From positions 434,001-498,000 of the forward strand of contig CBDIDR010000001.1 in NCBI GenBank assembly GCA_965277895.1: 64,000 bases of DNA. Direction: 5' to 3'. The notes under the pieces were generated by a model. It did no database searches and was not told the origin of the DNA. It saw only the letters and a program-made list of their open reading frames with translations. Below are positions 34,748-42,911 of this stretch, piece after piece; within the stretch, counting starts at the first letter, position 1, and every line of letters starts with the position of its first letter. A program made the position numbers and the translations under genes. The DNA is from GCA-2862585 sp965277895. GTDB lineage: Bacteria; Bacteroidota; Bacteroidia; Flavobacteriales; UBA7312.

Positions 34748-34778
34748 AAAAAAAGACCTTGAAAAAAGGTGTTTTTTT
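34748..34778 (+). terminator. Hairpin terminator after the SDR gene
   Basis: ACCTT (34756-34760) pairs with AAGGT (34766-34770) around a GAAAA loop. The stem is extended after one G/G mismatch by a seven-base A-run against a seven-base T-run. It lies about 180 bases beyond the SDR stop. Confidence 0.6.
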
Positions 34779-34815
34779 GATTGTAACACTCTTTGCTTTT
34801 GAATTGAAGAAAAAA

Positions 34816-34847
34816 TTTGAATGTTGTAGACCAACCCCATATGTTTG
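34816..34847 (+). promoter_or_regulatory. Strong consensus promoter of the first mini membrane protein
   Basis: TTTG at 34816-34819, a 20-base spacer, and TATGTTTG at 34840-34847: the most complete -33/-7 match in the window. The ATG follows 30 bases later, with the AT-rich leader usual for highly expressed Bacteroidota genes. Confidence 0.7.
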
Positions 34848-34877
34848 TTTCATTATTAACCAATTTATTATTTAACA

Positions 34878-35102
34878 ATGGATAAAGTATTTAAATACTT
34901 CGGTGATTTTTTTACAGGTTTAACAGCTTTAGTTTTAACTCTTTTAGGATTAGGTGTTGCTGTTGAAATCCTATTCGGTTCAGGAGCAATGTTTGGTGTT
35001 ACTGTTATTGAGAATGTAACTAATGTACTTGGCTCTTTAGCTGGTTCTGGCTTTGCTGGATTTTTAGCGATTTTGATATTATTCTCTTTAATCAAGAAAT
35101 AA
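34878..35102 (+). CDS. Mini membrane protein A (74 residues), paralogue of the next gene
   Basis: Two hydrophobic helices (about 14-33 and 55-71) joined by a loop with GSGAMFGVTVIENVTNVLGS, and a short Lys-rich tail. Residue-by-residue it parallels the protein at 35187-35417: a G-V/I-x-V-x-x-I/L-x-G pattern, then a FG-x-x-V-I/V-x-N loop, a LGS/IGS turn and a SGF/SSF-x-G second helix start. It has its own consensus promoter and is followed by a strong terminator, so it is probably abundantly transcribed as a single-gene unit. No known family recognised. Confidence 0.75.
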   Translation: MDKVFKYFGDFFTGLTALVLTLLGLGVAVEILFGSGAMFGVTVIENVTNVLGSLAGSGFAGFLAILILFSLIKK

Positions 35103-35118
35103 TTCAACTTTAGATAGT

Positions 35119-35152
35119 TAAAAAAAGCTCGTCTAATGGCGGGCTTTTTTTA
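35119..35152 (+). terminator. Strong rho-independent terminator between the two mini membrane proteins
   Basis: AAAAAAGCTCG (35121-35131) pairs with CGGGCTTTTTT (35140-35150), one T/G wobble, around an eight-base loop, ending in a T-run. Confidence 0.85.
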
Positions 35153-35186
35153 AATTTAATATTATCTTGAATCAAAATTCGTAAAT

Positions 35187-35417
35187 ATGAAAGATTTACT
35201 AGAAAAAATACAGTCATTAGCTTCAGAACTCACATCCTTTGCTGTTGTTATTTTATGCTTAGGTATCACGGTTCAACTTATTGTTGGCGAGCCACTATTT
35301 GGGTGGAATGTTGTCGGTAATATTGCTAAAGCTATTGGTTCTATGGGTCAAAGTAGTTTCATCGGCGTAGCCGCTCTGCTCGTACTCTATTCTATCTACA
35401 AAAACAAGAAGTCTTAG
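35187..35417 (+). CDS. Mini membrane protein B (76 residues), paralogue of the previous gene
   Basis: Same two-helix design as the 34878-35102 protein: helix 1 at about 15-35 (FAVVILCLGITVQLIVG), loop EPLFGWNVVGNIAKAIGSMG, helix 2 at about 55-70, Lys-rich tail KNKKS. It has an extra acidic/polar N-terminal segment (MKDLLEKIQSLASELTS). It stands after the terminator of its neighbour. Upstream there is only a weak -7-like TTATCTTG, so the two copies are probably expressed at different levels. The stop overlaps the polA stop (TTAG). Function unknown. Confidence 0.72.
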   Translation: MKDLLEKIQSLASELTSFAVVILCLGITVQLIVGEPLFGWNVVGNIAKAIGSMGQSSFIGVAALLVLYSIYKNKKS

Positions 35418-38221
35418 TGAGCTTCTAACCAATTTTCTCCCATTCCTACTTCTACTTCTAATGGAACACTTATGGATAGTGCAGTTTCCATTCTTTCTTT
35501 AATGAGAATCTTTAAGTTCTCTAGTTCAGATTTGTGAATATCAAACACCAGTTCATCGTGAACTTGCAATAGCATTTTTGATTTGTAATTGCCTTCTTTT
35601 AGCATATCATTAACACGTATCATTGCTAGTTTGATAATATCTGCTGCTGAACCTTGAATAGGTGCATTAATGGCATTTCGTTCGGCATAGCCTCTGACCA
35701 CTGCATTTCTTGAATTTATATCATTGAGTTTTCTTTTTCGCCCCATTATGGTTTCTACATAGCTGTTTTCTCGAGCTTTTTCTATACTCAAATCCATATA
35801 TTCCTTTACTTTAGGGTACTGTGTAAAGTAGCTGTCTATAATATCCTTTGCCTCACCTCGCTTAATTCCTAGACGTTGTGATAACCCAAAGGCTGATATA
35901 CCATAAATGATACCGAAATTGACCATTTTGGCATGCGAACGCTGTTCTCTACTAACATCTTCCAAAGCGATTTGATATACTTTTGCGGCAGTGGCGGTAT
36001 GAATGTCTTCTCCATTTTGAAAGGCTGACAACATCCCTTCATCTTGTGAAAGATGTGCCATCAATCGCAATTCTATCTGAGAATAATCGGCAGCGACCAA
36101 AATATAGTCGTCGTTTCTTGGCACAAATGTTTTTCTTACCTCTCTTCCTTTTTCGCTACGAATTGGAATATTTTGAAGGTTAGGGTTAACAGAACTTAAT
36201 CGTCCAGTAGCAGCCACCGCTTGTTGGTAGGTAGTATGTATTCTGTGGGAGTCTTTATCGGCTAATTCGGGTAAGGCATCTACATAGGTAGATTTCAGTT
36301 TTTGCAATTGCCTAAACTCAAGTATTTCATCTATGATTTCGTGTTTACCTTTTAGCTTTAGTAAAGTGTCCTCAGAGGTTGAATATTGTCCTGTTTTAGT
36401 CTTTTTAGGTTTATCCACTAACTTCATGTGTTCAAATAAAATCTGACCCAATTGTTTGGGTGAAGCAAGATTGAATGGTGCCCCCGCTAGTTTTTGAACA
36501 TTATCATTAAGTTCAACGAGTCTATCTTCTAATTCTTTAGAGAACTCAGCTAGGGCAATGGTGTCAATTTTAATCCCTTCTAGTTCCATTTTGGAAAGAA
36601 CAGGTATTAATGGATGTTCGATATCGTTTAAAATCTTTAGACTTTCACTGCCTTCAAGTTCTTTTTGGAAAATATTTTTGAGTTGAAAGGTAATATCAGC
36701 ATCTTCACAAGCATAGGGGTATACTTTTTCTAGTGGTGCTTGACGCATACTTAATTGGTTCTTCCCTTTTTTACCAATCAGCGTTTCTATGCTTATGGGA
36801 GAATAGTTCAAATAGTTTTGAGCCAATATGTCCATATTATGCCTTTGGTCAGGCTCTAAAAGGTAGTGGGCAAGCATGGTATCAAAATAAGGAAGGCTGA
36901 GGTGTATACCGTATTTTGCCATTACCTTATAATCATACTTTAAGTTTTGAGCTACTTTTTCTATTTCAGGATGCTCGAAAAAGGCTTTAAACTCTTGTGC
37001 AATTTCATTTTCCTTTCCTTCGGGAACATGGATATAATAGGCTTTATTCTTCTCAAAACAAAAGGATATGCCAATCAGGTCGGCAGAGAGAGGGTTCAAG
37101 CCAGTAGTTTCTGTATCAAAGCAAACGGATTTTTGTTGCAACAACTGTTCTAATAATTGTTCTCTTTCTTCAACAGAATTCACCAATATATAATCTGCTT
37201 TAATATCTTCAAGTGTCTGAAAAGAGGGTGTAGGAGGCGCATCATCAATTGCCATAGCGAACAAATCCATTTGAGCAGAAGGGGCTTTTTCCGATGTATT
37301 ACTTGCAGACTCTTTGGGGGTTTCTTGACTCTCAGCGTCATCACTTTGTTTTAATAAACGCTTTGCTAAGTTTCTGAACTCTAACTCTTCAAATAATGCT
37401 TGTACTTTTTCGGCATCAAATTTTTTGACCTCGAGAGCTTTTTCATCGATATCTACAGGAGCGTCAAGTAAAATAGTAGCAAGTTTTTTGGATAATATTC
37501 CTTGCTCTTTATTGGCTTGAATTTTTTCTCCTAATTTTCCTTTGACTTCGTGGGCATTGTCCAAAAGGGTTTCCATATTGCCATATTCGGCAAGTAACTT
37601 TTTAGCTGTTTTTTCCCCTACTCCAGGCAGTCCTGGTATATTATCAACGGCATCGCCCATCATTCCTAAAAAATCAATGACCTGTGCGACTTCTTTAATT
37701 TCGAATTTATTAAGCACTTCTTGAACGCCCCAAGTTTCTGTTGGCTTCCATTTGTTGCCAGGTCTGTAGAGTAATATATTTTCTGAAACCAGTTGAGCAA
37801 AATCTTTATCAGGCGTCATCATATAGGTTACAAACCCTTCTTTTTCAGCCTTTTTGGCGAGTGTGCCAATGACATCATCCGCCTCGTAACCATCGGCAAA
37901 TAGTTTAGAAATATTAAAAGCATCTAACAGTTGGTCGATATAGGGTAGAGCTACAGAAATACCCTCTGGCATGGCTTCTCTATTGGCTTTGTATTCTGAA
38001 TATTCAATATGTCTGACGGTTGCTTTAGGCGTATCAAAAACCACCGCAATGTGTGTCGGATTCTCTTTTTTCAACACTTCTACCAAACTATTTACAAAGC
38101 CTAGAACGGCAGATGTTTCTACGCCTTTAGAATTTATTCGTGGGTTTTTGCTAAAGGCAAAATACGAACGGTAAATAAGTGCAAACGCATCTATTAAAAA
38201 TAGCTTCTTAACTGGTTTCAT
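35414..38221 (-). CDS. polA: DNA polymerase I
   Basis: Repair and Okazaki-fragment-processing polymerase of 935 residues. The 5' nuclease domain lies at about 1-300 (KLFLIDAFALIYRSYFAF, ADDVIGTLAKKAE, PGVGEKTAKKLL). The 3'-5' exonuclease starts at about 350, with an intact FDTETTG (Asp about 365) and YACEDADITF, so proofreading should be active. In the polymerase domain, motif A is DYSQIELRL at about 711 and motif C is QVHDELVFDIH at about 888. All catalytic acids are present. Confidence 0.96.
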   Translation of the reverse strand: MKPVKKLFLIDAFALIYRSYFAFSKNPRINSKGVETSAVLGFVNSLVEVLKKENPTHIAVVFDTPKATVRHIEYSEYKANREAMPEGISVALPYIDQLLDAFNISKLFADGYEADDVIGTLAKKAEKEGFVTYMMTPDKDFAQLVSENILLYRPGNKWKPTETWGVQEVLNKFEIKEVAQVIDFLGMMGDAVDNIPGLPGVGEKTAKKLLAEYGNMETLLDNAHEVKGKLGEKIQANKEQGILSKKLATILLDAPVDIDEKALEVKKFDAEKVQALFEELEFRNLAKRLLKQSDDAESQETPKESASNTSEKAPSAQMDLFAMAIDDAPPTPSFQTLEDIKADYILVNSVEEREQLLEQLLQQKSVCFDTETTGLNPLSADLIGISFCFEKNKAYYIHVPEGKENEIAQEFKAFFEHPEIEKVAQNLKYDYKVMAKYGIHLSLPYFDTMLAHYLLEPDQRHNMDILAQNYLNYSPISIETLIGKKGKNQLSMRQAPLEKVYPYACEDADITFQLKNIFQKELEGSESLKILNDIEHPLIPVLSKMELEGIKIDTIALAEFSKELEDRLVELNDNVQKLAGAPFNLASPKQLGQILFEHMKLVDKPKKTKTGQYSTSEDTLLKLKGKHEIIDEILEFRQLQKLKSTYVDALPELADKDSHRIHTTYQQAVAATGRLSSVNPNLQNIPIRSEKGREVRKTFVPRNDDYILVAADYSQIELRLMAHLSQDEGMLSAFQNGEDIHTATAAKVYQIALEDVSREQRSHAKMVNFGIIYGISAFGLSQRLGIKRGEAKDIIDSYFTQYPKVKEYMDLSIEKARENSYVETIMGRKRKLNDINSRNAVVRGYAERNAINAPIQGSAADIIKLAMIRVNDMLKEGNYKSKMLLQVHDELVFDIHKSELENLKILIKERMETALSISVPLEVEVGMGENWLEAH

Positions 38222-38259
38222 TGAAATATTCCTTTTTCTGCAAGATACAAGATTATGTG

Positions 38260-38267
38260 TATTTTTG
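38260..38267 (+). promoter_or_regulatory. -7 promoter element of the small lipoprotein gene (TATTTTTG)
   Basis: An exact TAnnTTTG match five bases upstream of the ATG at 38273. The mRNA would be leaderless or nearly so, and an in-frame upstream start at 38255 would fall before the transcription start. Confidence 0.5.
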
Positions 38268-38272
38268 TAGAT

Positions 38273-38572
38273 ATGAAACGTCTAATCTTAGCAGTCTTTT
38301 TATCGTTTTATGTAATGGCCTGTGCGCAGGAACCTATGCTTTCTATGGAGGGGTGGTGGACTATGTCTGACGGTCAGCACTATTTTGAAGACAAAGAAAT
38401 TATGCCTGTCAAATTTGTCGGCGAAGACCTTTGGGGTATGGAAGAGTACTACTCTGAGTTAGTGCCTGAAATGGGATTGCCAGTACAAAGCATTATTACC
38501 GCTCGGATGAATGGTGGCGTTCTAGAAATCTATACCCTCGAAATAGCTCCTGAGGGTTGTGAAGAATACTAG
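38273..38572 (+). CDS. Small putative lipoprotein, function unknown
   Basis: A 99-residue protein. The N-terminus MKRLILAVFLSFYVMACAQ is a lipoprotein signal with Cys at about residue 17. The mature part is acidic and aromatic-rich (EGWWTMSDGQHYFEDKEIMP) with no family I recognise. The start was set to 38273 because of the promoter position and the signal peptide. Its stop shares CTAG with the convergent desaturase gene. Confidence 0.7.
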   Translation: MKRLILAVFLSFYVMACAQEPMLSMEGWWTMSDGQHYFEDKEIMPVKFVGEDLWGMEEYYSELVPEMGLPVQSIITARMNGGVLEIYTLEIAPEGCEEY

Positions 38573-39309
38573 TGTTTTAAAGCTACTGGATTAATCTTAA
38601 TCAGACCTACAAAATCCATTAATCTCATAATAGGATAGATGGGGTCAATCTCGTACCATTTTCTAGCAAAGTTTGCCATTCCACCTTCAGCGTGATGATT
38701 GTTGTGGTAGCCTTCGCCAAGCATAAAAATATCAAATGGCATAAGGTTTTTTGATGTATCATCTACCTCATAATTAGTATAACCGAACTTATGAGCAAAC
38801 CAGTTAACAATTGTTCCATGTATTGGCCCCATAACTATGTGCATAGGAATGAATAGGTACATCCACCAAGCGGTAGCAAAAGTATAGTAAAACCAAATGT
38901 AGAATAATGACCAAAGTATTTTTACTAATAGCGAACCTGCCATTTTATCAAACCATTTCCAGTCAGGTAAATTTTTAGTAATAGCCTCTTTAACCTTTAT
39001 AGCCCCACTTTGAATGCCAGCGAATTTATGGTAAGTTTTCACCATAAGAGTTACAAAATTGGAGCAGAATAATGGTGAGTGTGGATCCTCTTCTTTATCG
39101 GCATGTTCGTGGTGTAATCGATGTAAGATGCCATACACTTTAGGACTCATATACGAAGAGCCTTGTGCTACAAATGAAAAGACAAAAAAGAACTTTTCTA
39201 CCCAATTAGGCATGGTAAACATTTGGTGGGCTGAATATCTATGGTGAAAGAAGGATTGTGCAAATAACGATAAGTACCAATGTGCAACAATGAAGATAAA
39301 AATTTCCAT
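38569..39309 (-). CDS. Membrane fatty acid (acyl-CoA type) desaturase
   Basis: About 246 residues with several membrane helices. The three histidine boxes of the di-iron desaturases are present: HHRYSAH near residue 23, HRLHHEH near 68 and YHNNHHAEG near 203. It introduces a double bond into fatty-acyl chains, probably delta-9. I chose the ATG at 39309 (MEIFIFIVAHWY); the in-frame TTG at 39348 would place 13 polar residues before it. Confidence 0.9.
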   Translation of the reverse strand: MEIFIFIVAHWYLSLFAQSFFHHRYSAHQMFTMPNWVEKFFFVFSFVAQGSSYMSPKVYGILHRLHHEHADKEEDPHSPLFCSNFVTLMVKTYHKFAGIQSGAIKVKEAITKNLPDWKWFDKMAGSLLVKILWSLFYIWFYYTFATAWWMYLFIPMHIVMGPIHGTIVNWFAHKFGYTNYEVDDTSKNLMPFDIFMLGEGYHNNHHAEGGMANFARKWYEIDPIYPIMRLMDFVGLIKINPVALKH

Positions 39310-39381
39310 TTCAGAAGAGTGTTTATTTAAAGGTACAAAGGTCGGCAATATTTACCAATCATTGAAGTTGACTATAAATTT

Positions 39382-40359
39382 TTATTCATTATAAATAACG
39401 GAAGTAACCGTTTGACCGACAGCATTTAAGGTATTTTTATCGATATTATTCATGTCGTCGCCATGAGTGTGCCAATGCTTATTAAAGCCGCTTTTAGTAT
39501 TCATATCGAATTCAATAATATCAATAGTGGGGATATTAGCAACTGTATTTAGATACAGATGGTCGTCAATAATTTGTGGAGTCATTTGGTAAGCAAAGTA
39601 CTCGCCATGTCCTAAATTGTGAGCTGTTTTCCAAACCTTTTTTAGTATGCGTTGAGCGTAATTTCTAGAAAGTCCTTCGTGAGTAAAGCGTGCATCTTTT
39701 GCACCAACCATATCCAATAATATGCCGTATTGGGCGTAATAATTAGGCACATGTGGGTTTTCACTCCAATACTTTGAGCCTATACACCAGCTTGTTGCGG
39801 AATTGGGTGAGCTGCTATTAGGGTCGCCATAATCTTCAGCATCAAACAAGATAATATCGATGCCCATTCGGCTCTCTTTTTGTGATAATAAACGAGCAAT
39901 TTCAATAAGTACGCCTACGCCACTGCCACCATCATTTGCACCTAAAATAGGTTCGTTTTGGCGGGCATCATCATGGTCGGCAACATGTCTGGTGTCCCAA
40001 TGTGCACACAGTAAAATTCGATTATTTTTCTCAGGACTAAATGAGGCGATGACGTTTCTTAGTGTATGTGATTTACCATCATAGGTTGTAATTCTGCTAT
40101 TTTGCTCTTGTACGTGTGGGGTGTAAGCAGATAGCTTTTGAACTAAATAATCGCCGCACTGCTCCCAGCCTTTGCTGCTCAAATAGCGTGGCCCAAAATC
40201 TACCTGTTCTTGTATGAAATGGTAGGCACTGTCTACATTAAAGACAGGCACTTCAACCAGTTTTTTAGTTTCTTTTTTAACAGATTGAGTTGATTTTTTT
40301 TCTTCCTGACAAGAAAACAAAACAGTTAAACATAAAGAAACAATAGCAAAATGACGCAT
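39382..40359 (-). CDS. M28-family lipoprotein, glutaminyl-cyclase-like
   Basis: A 325-residue exported protein with lipobox LTVLFSC (Cys at about 17). The zinc ligands of the M28/glutaminyl cyclase family are seen: HWDTRH and GANDGGSG (Asp), DAEDYG (Glu/Asp) and the C-terminal HWHTHGDDM. The NxDTxSGFNKHWHT context resembles glutaminyl-peptide cyclotransferases, which make N-terminal pyroglutamate, common on Bacteroidota exported proteins. An aminopeptidase activity is the alternative. Third gene of the leftward tdh-cysS-M28 run. Confidence 0.85.
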   Translation of the reverse strand: MRHFAIVSLCLTVLFSCQEEKKSTQSVKKETKKLVEVPVFNVDSAYHFIQEQVDFGPRYLSSKGWEQCGDYLVQKLSAYTPHVQEQNSRITTYDGKSHTLRNVIASFSPEKNNRILLCAHWDTRHVADHDDARQNEPILGANDGGSGVGVLIEIARLLSQKESRMGIDIILFDAEDYGDPNSSSPNSATSWCIGSKYWSENPHVPNYYAQYGILLDMVGAKDARFTHEGLSRNYAQRILKKVWKTAHNLGHGEYFAYQMTPQIIDDHLYLNTVANIPTIDIIEFDMNTKSGFNKHWHTHGDDMNNIDKNTLNAVGQTVTSVIYNE

Positions 40360-40372
40360 AATTTAGAATAGC

Positions 40373-41839
40373 TTACTCTTTGATTTCCCACGAGCTACCC
40401 TCGCTTCCATCTCGGACTTCAATGTTTAGTTTTTTAAGTTCATCTCGAATCAAATCAGCTGTTGTCCAGTCTTTATTTGATTTGGCAGAACTTCTTATTT
40501 GTAAGATGATATCCATAATGTCATTGCTCAAATCATTATTGGATTCTTCTTCCTCTTTCAAGGCTAAAATGGTAGTAACGAAAGTGTCAAAAATATCGCT
40601 TAATACTTTAATATCTTCCTTAGTTAGCTCTTCCGTTCCAGCTTTTGCACAGTTAATAATTCGTACTGCCTCGAAAAGATGTGCTATAAGAATAGGTGTA
40701 TTGAAGTCATCATTCATTGCTTGGTAGCAATCCTTTTGTAATGAAAGAACATCTACAGTTGACTTCGAGCTCTCTTTGAGTTGAGTGATGGTTTTCTTAG
40801 CGTTTAGCAACTTCGCTAAGCCTTTTTCAGCGGCTTGTAAAGCGTCATTTGAAAAGTCTAGCGGACTTCTGTAATGGGCTTGAAGTATGAAAAAACGCAC
40901 TGTCATAGGTTTGTAAGCACGTTCCAATAAGTCGTGACTACCACTAAAAAATTCTTCTAGATTGATAAAGTTTCCTAGTGATTTACCCATCTTTTGCCCA
41001 TTGATGGTAATCATGTTATTGTGCATCCAGAAGTTAGCAGGGTCGCATTTATTACAAGCATTAGATTGTGCTATTTCAGCTTCGTGATGTGGGAAAACTA
41101 AATCCATCCCACCGCCATGAATATCAAAGGTGTCACCTAAGTATTTACTGCTCATCGCTGAACATTCTAGATGCCAACCAGGGAAACCATCTCCCCAAGG
41201 TGATGGCCAACGCATGATGTGTTCAGTAGCTGCCTTTTTCCAAATGGCAAAGTCAACCGAGCTTTTCTTTTCGTCCTGACCATCAAGAGCACGGGTGTTT
41301 TCTAAGGTATCTTCTAAGTTTCTGCCTGATAATTTACCGTAGGGGAAGTCTTCATTATATTTATTTACATCCAAATAAACCGAGCCATTAACTTCATAGG
41401 CATAGCCGTTTTTCAAAATCTGCTTAACCATTTCTATTTGCTCAATAATATGTCCAGTTGCTCTTGGCTCAATGGATGGAGGTAAACAGTTCAGTGCATC
41501 TACAGCCTTATGGTATTTGATGGTGTAAAATTGCACCACTTCCATAGGCTCTAATTTTTCTAGACGTGCTTTTTTAGCAATTTTATCTTCGCCGTGGTCA
41601 GCATCATCTACAAGGTGACCAGCATCTGTAATGTTTCGTACATAACGAACCTTTAAGCCCTTATGTTGGAGGTATCTAAAAACGATATCAAATGTAATGG
41701 AGGGTCTTGCATGTCCTAAGTGAGGCTCGCCATAAACGGTAGGGCCACACACATACATCCCAACATGAGTAGGGTGTATGGGTTTAAAAACTTCTTTTTT
41801 TCGACTGAGTGTATTGTAAATTATTAAATCAGAAGACAT
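40373..41839 (-). CDS. cysS: Cysteine--tRNA ligase
   Basis: Class I synthetase of 488 residues. The HIGH signature appears as PHLGHARP at about 40-47, after the zinc-binding MYVCGPTVYG. The C-terminal part of the zinc site is in GWHLECSAMS and HHEAEIAQSNA, and the KMSKS loop is GQKMGKSLGN. A C-terminal helical anticodon-binding domain ends the protein. It starts nine bases after tdh ends. Confidence 0.95.
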   Translation of the reverse strand: MSSDLIIYNTLSRKKEVFKPIHPTHVGMYVCGPTVYGEPHLGHARPSITFDIVFRYLQHKGLKVRYVRNITDAGHLVDDADHGEDKIAKKARLEKLEPMEVVQFYTIKYHKAVDALNCLPPSIEPRATGHIIEQIEMVKQILKNGYAYEVNGSVYLDVNKYNEDFPYGKLSGRNLEDTLENTRALDGQDEKKSSVDFAIWKKAATEHIMRWPSPWGDGFPGWHLECSAMSSKYLGDTFDIHGGGMDLVFPHHEAEIAQSNACNKCDPANFWMHNNMITINGQKMGKSLGNFINLEEFFSGSHDLLERAYKPMTVRFFILQAHYRSPLDFSNDALQAAEKGLAKLLNAKKTITQLKESSKSTVDVLSLQKDCYQAMNDDFNTPILIAHLFEAVRIINCAKAGTEELTKEDIKVLSDIFDTFVTTILALKEEEESNNDLSNDIMDIILQIRSSAKSNKDWTTADLIRDELKKLNIEVRDGSEGSSWEIKE

Positions 41840-41848
41840 TCTGTACTG

Positions 41849-42802
41849 TTATTGGTTCACAAGTGTTTTAATATTCGTTAACATATCGGAAGTTAACTCT
41901 TGCAAATTAAAGGAACTTTTCCAATTCCAATCGGTTTTTGCTTCAGAATCATCAATACTTTTTGGCCAACTATCCGCAATGGCTTGTCGGTAATCGCTTT
42001 CATAGCTCATTTTAAAGTCTGGAATATGATTTTGTATCTCGCTAGCTAGTTCTTTTGGACTGAAACTTAGTCCAGCAACATTATAAGATGAACGAATTTT
42101 CACCTTCTCTGCAGGAGCTTCCATAATTTCCATAGTAGCACGAATGGCATCGTTCATATGCATCATAGGTAAAGTAGTGTCTTCACTTAGGAAACTGGTA
42201 TATTGTCCATTTTTTAGAGCTTCATGGAAAATATGAACAGCGTAGTCAGTAGTGCCGCCACCTGGAGCAGATTTCCAGCCGATTAATCCTGGATATCGAA
42301 TACTTCGCACGTCCACGCCAAATTTTTCATGATAATATTCACACCAGCGTTCACCAGCTAATTTGCTAATACCATAAACGGTATTCGGCTCCATAATGGT
42401 GCGTTGTGGAGTTAGGATGCTTGGCGTACTTGGTCCAAATACAGCAATGGAACTTGGCCAATACACTTTTTTGATGTGTTTTTCTCGTGCTAAATCTAAG
42501 ACATGTGACAGTGAACGCATATTTAAACTCCAGCCTAATTCAATGTTTTTCTCTGCAGTAGCTGATAATAAAGCCGCCAATAAATAGACTTGAGTAACCT
42601 TGTATTTCCTTACGATATCAAACAAGCTATTTTGATCCATAATGTCAAGTACTTCAAAAGGACCAGATGATAGCTCTTCATTTGCCATAGGGCGTATGTC
42701 TGTGGCAACAACATTGGCATCACCATAGATTTTTCGTAGAGTAATAACGAGTTCAGTGCCTATTTGACCGGAGGCTCCGATTATTAAAATAGTGTCTTTC
42801 AT
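41849..42802 (-). CDS. tdh: NAD-dependent epimerase-type L-threonine 3-dehydrogenase
   Basis: Extended SDR of 317 residues. Rossmann motif LIIGASGQIGTELV at about 6-19, catalytic Ser in WPSSIAVFGP, YGISKLAGE (YxxxK at about 143-147), and RYPGLIGWKSAPGGGTTDYAV, which is characteristic of the SDR-type threonine dehydrogenases rather than sugar epimerases. Product would be 2-amino-3-ketobutyrate. First gene of a run with cysS. Confidence 0.85.
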   Translation of the reverse strand: MKDTILIIGASGQIGTELVITLRKIYGDANVVATDIRPMANEELSSGPFEVLDIMDQNSLFDIVRKYKVTQVYLLAALLSATAEKNIELGWSLNMRSLSHVLDLAREKHIKKVYWPSSIAVFGPSTPSILTPQRTIMEPNTVYGISKLAGERWCEYYHEKFGVDVRSIRYPGLIGWKSAPGGGTTDYAVHIFHEALKNGQYTSFLSEDTTLPMMHMNDAIRATMEIMEAPAEKVKIRSSYNVAGLSFSPKELASEIQNHIPDFKMSYESDYRQAIADSWPKSIDDSEAKTDWNWKSSFNLQELTSDMLTNIKTLVNQ

Positions 42803-42821
42803 GCTCTTTCATAATAGCTCA

Positions 42822-42829
42822 CAAATATA
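42822..42829 (-). promoter_or_regulatory. -7 promoter element of tdh (TATATTTG)
   Basis: Minus-strand TATATTTG, 19 bases before the tdh ATG, in the divergent gap to trhO. Confidence 0.55.
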
Positions 42830-42885
42830 ACTATTTAATAATCCATCTATGACCTAAATCAGTGTTCATTTAGCATTTCTTTGTT

Positions 42886-42893
42886 TACCTTTG
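42886..42893 (+). promoter_or_regulatory. -7 promoter element of trhO (TACCTTTG)
   Basis: An exact TAnnTTTG match 18 bases before the trhO ATG. Confidence 0.55.
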
Positions 42894-42911
42894 GCGAAAG
42901 AAATTTAAAAA

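Larger units (their letters stand above)
34569..34877. other. 309-base AT-rich gap with a terminator and a promoter
   Basis: It holds the hairpin at 34748-34778 and the strong promoter at 34816-34847 of the following mini membrane protein. The first 180 bases show no ORF or clear structure. Confidence 0.6.

Noticed and set aside
34868..35107. Minus-strand ORF of 79 residues opposite mini protein A
   Set aside because: The plus-strand ORF has the promoter, membrane helices and a paralogue next door; the antisense frame is a lysine/proline-rich shadow.
41849..42802. UDP-sugar epimerase of a polysaccharide cluster
   Set aside because: The RYPGLIGWKSAPGGGTTDYAV segment fits SDR-type threonine dehydrogenase, and no glycosyltransferases are nearby.
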